NCBI GenBank assembly: GCA_021234155.1
Contig: JAJEKV010000001.1
Coordinates: forward strand, 31,880,177 to 31,944,176
Direction of reading: 5' to 3'
DNA from: Isoetes taiwanensis
Taxonomy: Eukaryota; Streptophyta; Lycopodiopsida; Isoetales; Isoetaceae
DNA: 64,000 nt
Below, piece after piece: positions 60,255 through 64,000 of the stretch. The notes beneath the pieces were generated by a model. It worked only from the letters and a program-made list of their open reading frames with translations, ran no database searches and was not told the origin of the DNA. The position numbers and the translations under genes are program-made. Numbering within the stretch: the first letter of the stretch is position 1; each line of letters begins with the position of its first letter.

Positions 60255-61020
60255 TGATACAAACGGTCTTTTCTACCTGCAAAACTGGCAGTCACGGTTA
60301 GTCAAAACAACCTGGAAACTCCAGATAAGATCTTCTGGCACCACTTATCCACCCAACCAGGCTCTGATTTGCAAACACGGCAAGTCTATGCTCAAATTCC
60401 TCCCAGTTCTGAGAGTCTGCTAACCAGCTGGATAGCCTCTCTGGGATTCTCTGGAATTCTCTAGAGCTATAGAAGATACTCTATTCAACCACAAATTATC
60501 AAGAGACCTTCTGTAGACAGACTTCTGACCCCGCCAAACACTTTCGGCTGACTCTAATCTACCGATCGATTGCTACTTATGCTGTTTTAAAAAGGTATTA
60601 CGGATCTAATTTTGGATTGCCTTTTACCTTTTATGCTAAATCCGTCTACCTTTTTCTGAAGATCAGCCAGTTACGCTGGCCCAAGAGCTAATTCCGGCCT
60701 TCCAGGCCCTTTTTTGCTGAAAATCAGCCATTTCCGGAAGATCCCTGGATCTGCTCCAGTACATCCGGCAGTTCCACTTGCCGTTGCTGCTGGTCGCACA
60801 ATTGTAGCAACCTTTTTCATTAGTTTTTACTTTTCATTATTTCAATGGTTAAGGTTTCAATAGTTCCTTTCTTTTATTTAAGCGGTTCCTTAACTTTAGT
60901 TATAACCTTTAAGACTTCTATCAATCAATTAAGATTACAAAATATCTATCTAGCCCCTTGCCTCTGTGTTTGTCTCTGCAAATCATTCCTCTGAGCCACG
61001 CCCCCAAGCTAGTGCCGTAT
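60255..61020 (+). mobile_element. Probable LTR (TGATAC...GTATCA)
   Basis: The left edge TGATACAAACGG breaks the PPR fragment, and the sequence GCCGTATCA at 61,012-61,020 offers the complementary right end. The 766-bp interior has LTR-like features (pyrimidine-rich, AATCAATTAAG region, no ORF). No convincing primer-binding site follows and no 5-bp duplication is seen, so it may be a fragment of a longer element continuing to about 61.4 kb. Confidence 0.4.
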
Positions 61021-61079
61021 CAATTCCTTCCCTTCCCAAGGCTGATCGTCCTCGATCATCTGCCTTAGGGAAGTAATAA

Positions 61080-61310
61080 TCTTTCCCAAAGCTAGTCAAC
61101 TGACTATCTGCTTTGTCTGGAATCTTTCCCAAAGCTAGTCAACTGACCATCTGCTTTGTTTGGAATAACCACCTTTCTTTCTAAGCTAGTCACCTGACTA
61201 TCTGCTTTGAAAGGATTTCTTTAACCACCTTTCTTTCTAAGCTAGTCACCTGACTATCTGCTTTGAAAGGATTTCTTCTAGGCTGGTAAACTTACCATCT
61301 GCCTTATAAT
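61080..61310. repeat. Diverged tandem repeats of an AAGCTAGTCA unit
   Basis: Four to five units share CTAAGCTAGTCACCTGACTA followed by TCTGCTTTG, with spacing of about 52-63 bp. They lie directly downstream of the LTR-like sequence. Confidence 0.8.
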
Positions 61311-61537
61311 TCTAAGGGTCTGGCTTCTGTGCTGCAGTCACAGTTGCCCCCTTCTAAACTCTAGAGCAACATTCATTTGAAAAAAACTTTCATTATCTCA
61401 AACCAAATGAATACAATGCTCCCACCATTCAACAATCACATGTAAGTCGTATTTAATTAAAGTGGGACAAATCTCGAATTTTGGGACTCAGACTGAAAAT
61501 GGGACAAATTTTTTTACATTGAATCGTTGTTAGATAA

Positions 61538-61799
61538 GGGGGAGGGGAAGGGGAGAAGTTGGGGGAGAAGTTGAGAGAAGTAATGGAAGGGGATAAGTTA
61601 GAAGAAGGGGGAGGGAGGAAGTTTGAAAAGGGGCAAGGGGAGGTGAGTTAGGAAAGGGGGGGGGGGGGGAGGAGAAGAGGGGGGCAAGGGGAGGTGAGTT
61701 CGGAAAGGGGGGTGAGAAGAGGGGGCAAGGCGAGGTGAGTTCGGGAAGGGGTGAGAAAGGGGGGCAAGTGGGAAGAGTTGGGGAAGAGATGAAGGGGGA
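61538..61799 (+). repeat. G-rich polypurine tract
   Basis: About 260 bp are almost purely G/A with occasional T, containing many GGGG runs and a G-run of about 12 near 61,657. Repeated words include GGGGCAAGGGGAGGTGAGTT. The run density would allow G-quadruplexes. A read or assembly weakness is also likely here. Confidence 0.85.
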
Positions 61800-62890
61800 G
61801 AGGAAAAACCAAAATAACTAAAGGGAATATATCCCTTGAGATTAAAAATAATAATATTAAAATATAATTAATAATTAATTTAATTAAATATAAAAGCAGT
61901 TTAATTGATTTAATAAAAAATATGTGTTCTCGACTCGAAGTCGAGAATTGAAGAGTCTTTCCAAGACCTATGCAACCGGGAATTCATCCGAGGCTCCACT
62001 CATTTTGCCCCTGCGTTATATGCCCGTTACTTTCGGCTCTATGCTTTCCAGAGGACTATATCCACGTGATACAAAAGCCTATCCAAAACCTACACAAATT
62101 CTATTTGTTGGCAATACAAACATTCATGTCTGTCAGTGAGGTAAAACGTCCCTCAAATGCAAAGGAAGACTCTGCAACTCTGCCTCACAGACTCAGGCAA
62201 AAAGCAGAGGCAGAATCTTGACAGCCGGCCAACTCCGGTGCGAAATGCGAGGTCTCAGTTTGCAACACCCATACTACGGCGGATTCTAATGCGGCATGTT
62301 GAATAATGACATTCAGGCGGCACCCTAGAAACTAAACTTCCAGAACGTGAGGCCGATCAATATCTTACCTGAAGAGTCTTTCCTGAAGAAGGTGAGCTTT
62401 CCGCCACACGCAGACCTTTGTTTTTCTTTGAAGGTAGCCCTTTGTTTTTATTTGAAGGAAAGACCCGTGCTACTTCGAAAAGGCGAGGCAAAACAACTCC
62501 GGAAGCAAGAACTCCAGTCACTGCCAACACCTGCAAATAGGATCGGACATCTGCAAACAGGATAGGATCTGGGATCTACAAACAGGGATTCAACTCTCTG
62601 GAGCCGGGATAGAAAGCCACGTTGCCCAGACGGGATAGAAAGCCACGTTTACATATGCCGGAATAGCTTACAGGAGCTTTTTGCTGGAGCCCTTTGCTGG
62701 TGCCGACAGCCCCTCTTCTGTAACCTTCTGTAACAAATCCGCCTTTTGATCTGTACCAACTGCCAAGCAGGGGAGCAAGGAGGTCGCCCCTGATTGCCAA
62801 ACTCAGGAAACGGAGCAGAGATGAAGATCAAGCCTGTAGAAGTCGGATTCTGCAACCGGAATCTCCTATTCCTAGCATTTGGCGAGATCA
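61800..62890. other. No recognised gene; short duplications
   Basis: AT-rich at 61,800-61,930, then mixed sequence with short frames. GGGATAGAAAGCCACGTT occurs twice, at about 62,607 and 62,632. No domain is seen. Confidence 0.35.
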
Positions 62891-62893
62891 GGC

Positions 62894-62987
62894 AGGGGCA
62901 TATCGTGGGGTGCAGAGGCGGATCAGGCAGGGCCGGATTTTGATTCCAGGGGCATATCGTGGGGTGCAGAGGCGGATCAGGCAGGGC
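62894..62987. repeat. 54-bp-period direct duplication
   Basis: A 40-bp segment beginning AGGGGCATATCGTGGGGTGC occurs at 62,894 and again at 62,948. Confidence 0.9.
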
Positions 62988-63267
62988 ATGGCTATGAATG
63001 TAATGGAGACGAAGCTGGAGATGGAGCACCATGCCGGAGTTGCTGCACCGCTAGGTCGACTGCAGCAGAGATCCACAGAGATAACAGAGATCCACATGTA
63101 TCGGCCTACAAGATTTGCAAGAATAGACTGTAAAGAAGTCCGCTTGAAGCGCCGATATCAGAGCGCTTATCTCCAAAAGCGCTTATCTTCAAGAAATGTT
63201 TCTCCCGTTTCTGCTCCTTCGCTTTGGAATCAATCGGGTGTCTGCATATGATTCATAGCATGCAAAG

Positions 63268-63336
63268 CTTTTCGATGGATTCGTGGTTGCAGATTTCTGT
63301 CATTCCTTTTCGACGGATTCGTGGTTGCAGATCTGC
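63268..63336. repeat. Short direct duplication GGATTCGTGGTTGCAGAT
   Basis: TTTTCGATGGATTCGTGGTT and its near-copy TTTTCGACGGATTCGTGGTT lie about 39 bp apart, both followed by GCAGAT. Confidence 0.85.
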
Positions 63337-63599
63337 CGGAAACCAGAGTTTTCCAAGTGGTACAACAGGACCTGCGGCACAAAGGTGTGTACCAAATTTC
63401 AAAATTCAAATATTGGGGGGAAAAAAGGGCGGGGTATAAGAAACAATGGAATAAGTCTTGAAAATAAGTCACGTGGAGTGAGTTTTGAAGTTGTCATAAT
63501 ATTTGTATAATGCATTATTATTATTAGTTGTAAGTAGGCTAAATTATTTTTCAGTTGTTATAATGTGCATTATAGGTGCATATGATGTCCATTAGATAA

Positions 63600-63715
63600 A
63601 TACATGGGGAGGGTCTATTTATCATAGAAAATACATAGGAAATTTATGGGGAGGGTAATTTTTCATAGAAAATACATAAAATATTGTGTTTATTAAAAAA
63701 TACATAGTATAGTAT
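63600..63715. repeat. Two diverged ATGGGGAGGGT...CATAGAAAATACATA units
   Basis: Two adjacent copies of about 43 bp start near 63,604 and 63,647. No gene is seen. Confidence 0.75.
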
Positions 63716-64000
63716 AGTGTGTGCTAATACTAATGTGTGCTAGTGTAAAATGCTAATGTGTGCTAATACTAATGTGTGCTAAAACTAATGTGTGCTAATA
63801 CTAATGTGTACTAATGTATAAAAAAATGCTAATGTGTGCTAATACTAATTGTGGTAGTATAAAGTACTAATTGTGTGCTAATTGTGGTAGTATAAAGTAC
63901 TAATGTGTGCTAATTAAGGTGTGCTAGCATAAAAATGCTAATGTGTGCTAATACTAATGTGTGCTAGTATAAAAACAATTGTTAAATACTAATGTGTGCT
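63716..64000. repeat. Minisatellite AATGTGTGCTAATACT, runs off the window
   Basis: Repeats are built on the phrase CTAATGTGTGCTA with variants (AATACT, AGTATAAA, AAAATG spacers). At least a dozen TGTGTGCTA words occur to the window end. The array's full length is unknown. Confidence 0.9.

Noticed and set aside
1-64000. CRISPR array, operons or ribosomal RNA genes
   Set aside because: No regularly spaced repeats with unique spacers and no rRNA-like sequence are seen. The gene structure is eukaryotic with spliceosomal introns.

Overview
The window is nuclear DNA of a land plant. Three gene families point that way: a 13-exon plastidic glucose transporter with a transit-peptide-like N-terminus, several pentatricopeptide-repeat (PPR) gene pieces, and plant-type TIM23 and DGAT2 relics. 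Long introns, many degraded PPR copies and dominant repeat content suggest a large-genome plant such as a fern or another non-seed plant or gymnosperm. The sequence alone does not settle this.

Layout. (1) 1-2,040: relics, including a minus-strand piece of a transposase related to the one at 46 kb. (2) 2,040-25,020: an 11.5-kb unit present twice in direct tandem. Each copy holds a Ty3/gypsy reverse transcriptase/RNase H relic and an array of heat-shock-element-like pentamers. The copies differ mostly around CAG/CTG trinucleotides, plus a few true structural differences. (3) 25-36.3 kb: decayed material, comprising a TIM23 relic, a LINE-like relic, a 5'-truncated DGAT2-like gene, a dispersed repeat, and a miniature LTR element (TRIM) with exactly 169-bp LTRs that carry a tRNA-like segment. 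(4) 36,314-52,480: a 16.2-kb DNA transposon bounded by 27-bp perfect terminal inverted repeats and a 4-bp direct flank (ATCA). It holds two convergent genes: a DDE-type transposase (plus strand, 38.9-48.5 kb, several frame breaks) and a RING/AT-hook protein (minus strand, 49.7-52.0 kb). A 6.7-kb transposase intron contains PPR gene pieces and a Gly/Tyr/Ala-rich gene piece, which look like captured or nested host sequence. (5) 55,096-58,669: the one host gene that reads as intact, the plastidic glucose transporter (537 residues deduced, all splice phases consistent). (6) 59-60.3 kb: a mosaic of a 157-159-bp leader also found at 39.7 kb, a UDP-glycosyltransferase fragment and a PPR fragment cut by an LTR-like sequence. 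(7) 60.3-64 kb: LTR-like sequence, tandem repeats, a G-rich tract and a minisatellite running off the end.

The best candidate for something undescribed is the 16-kb transposon: a large element pairing a DDE transposase with a RING/AT-hook partner and carrying host gene fragments in an intron. All exon boundaries are read by eye from splice consensus, phase continuity and remembered protein families; no search or alignment was run.
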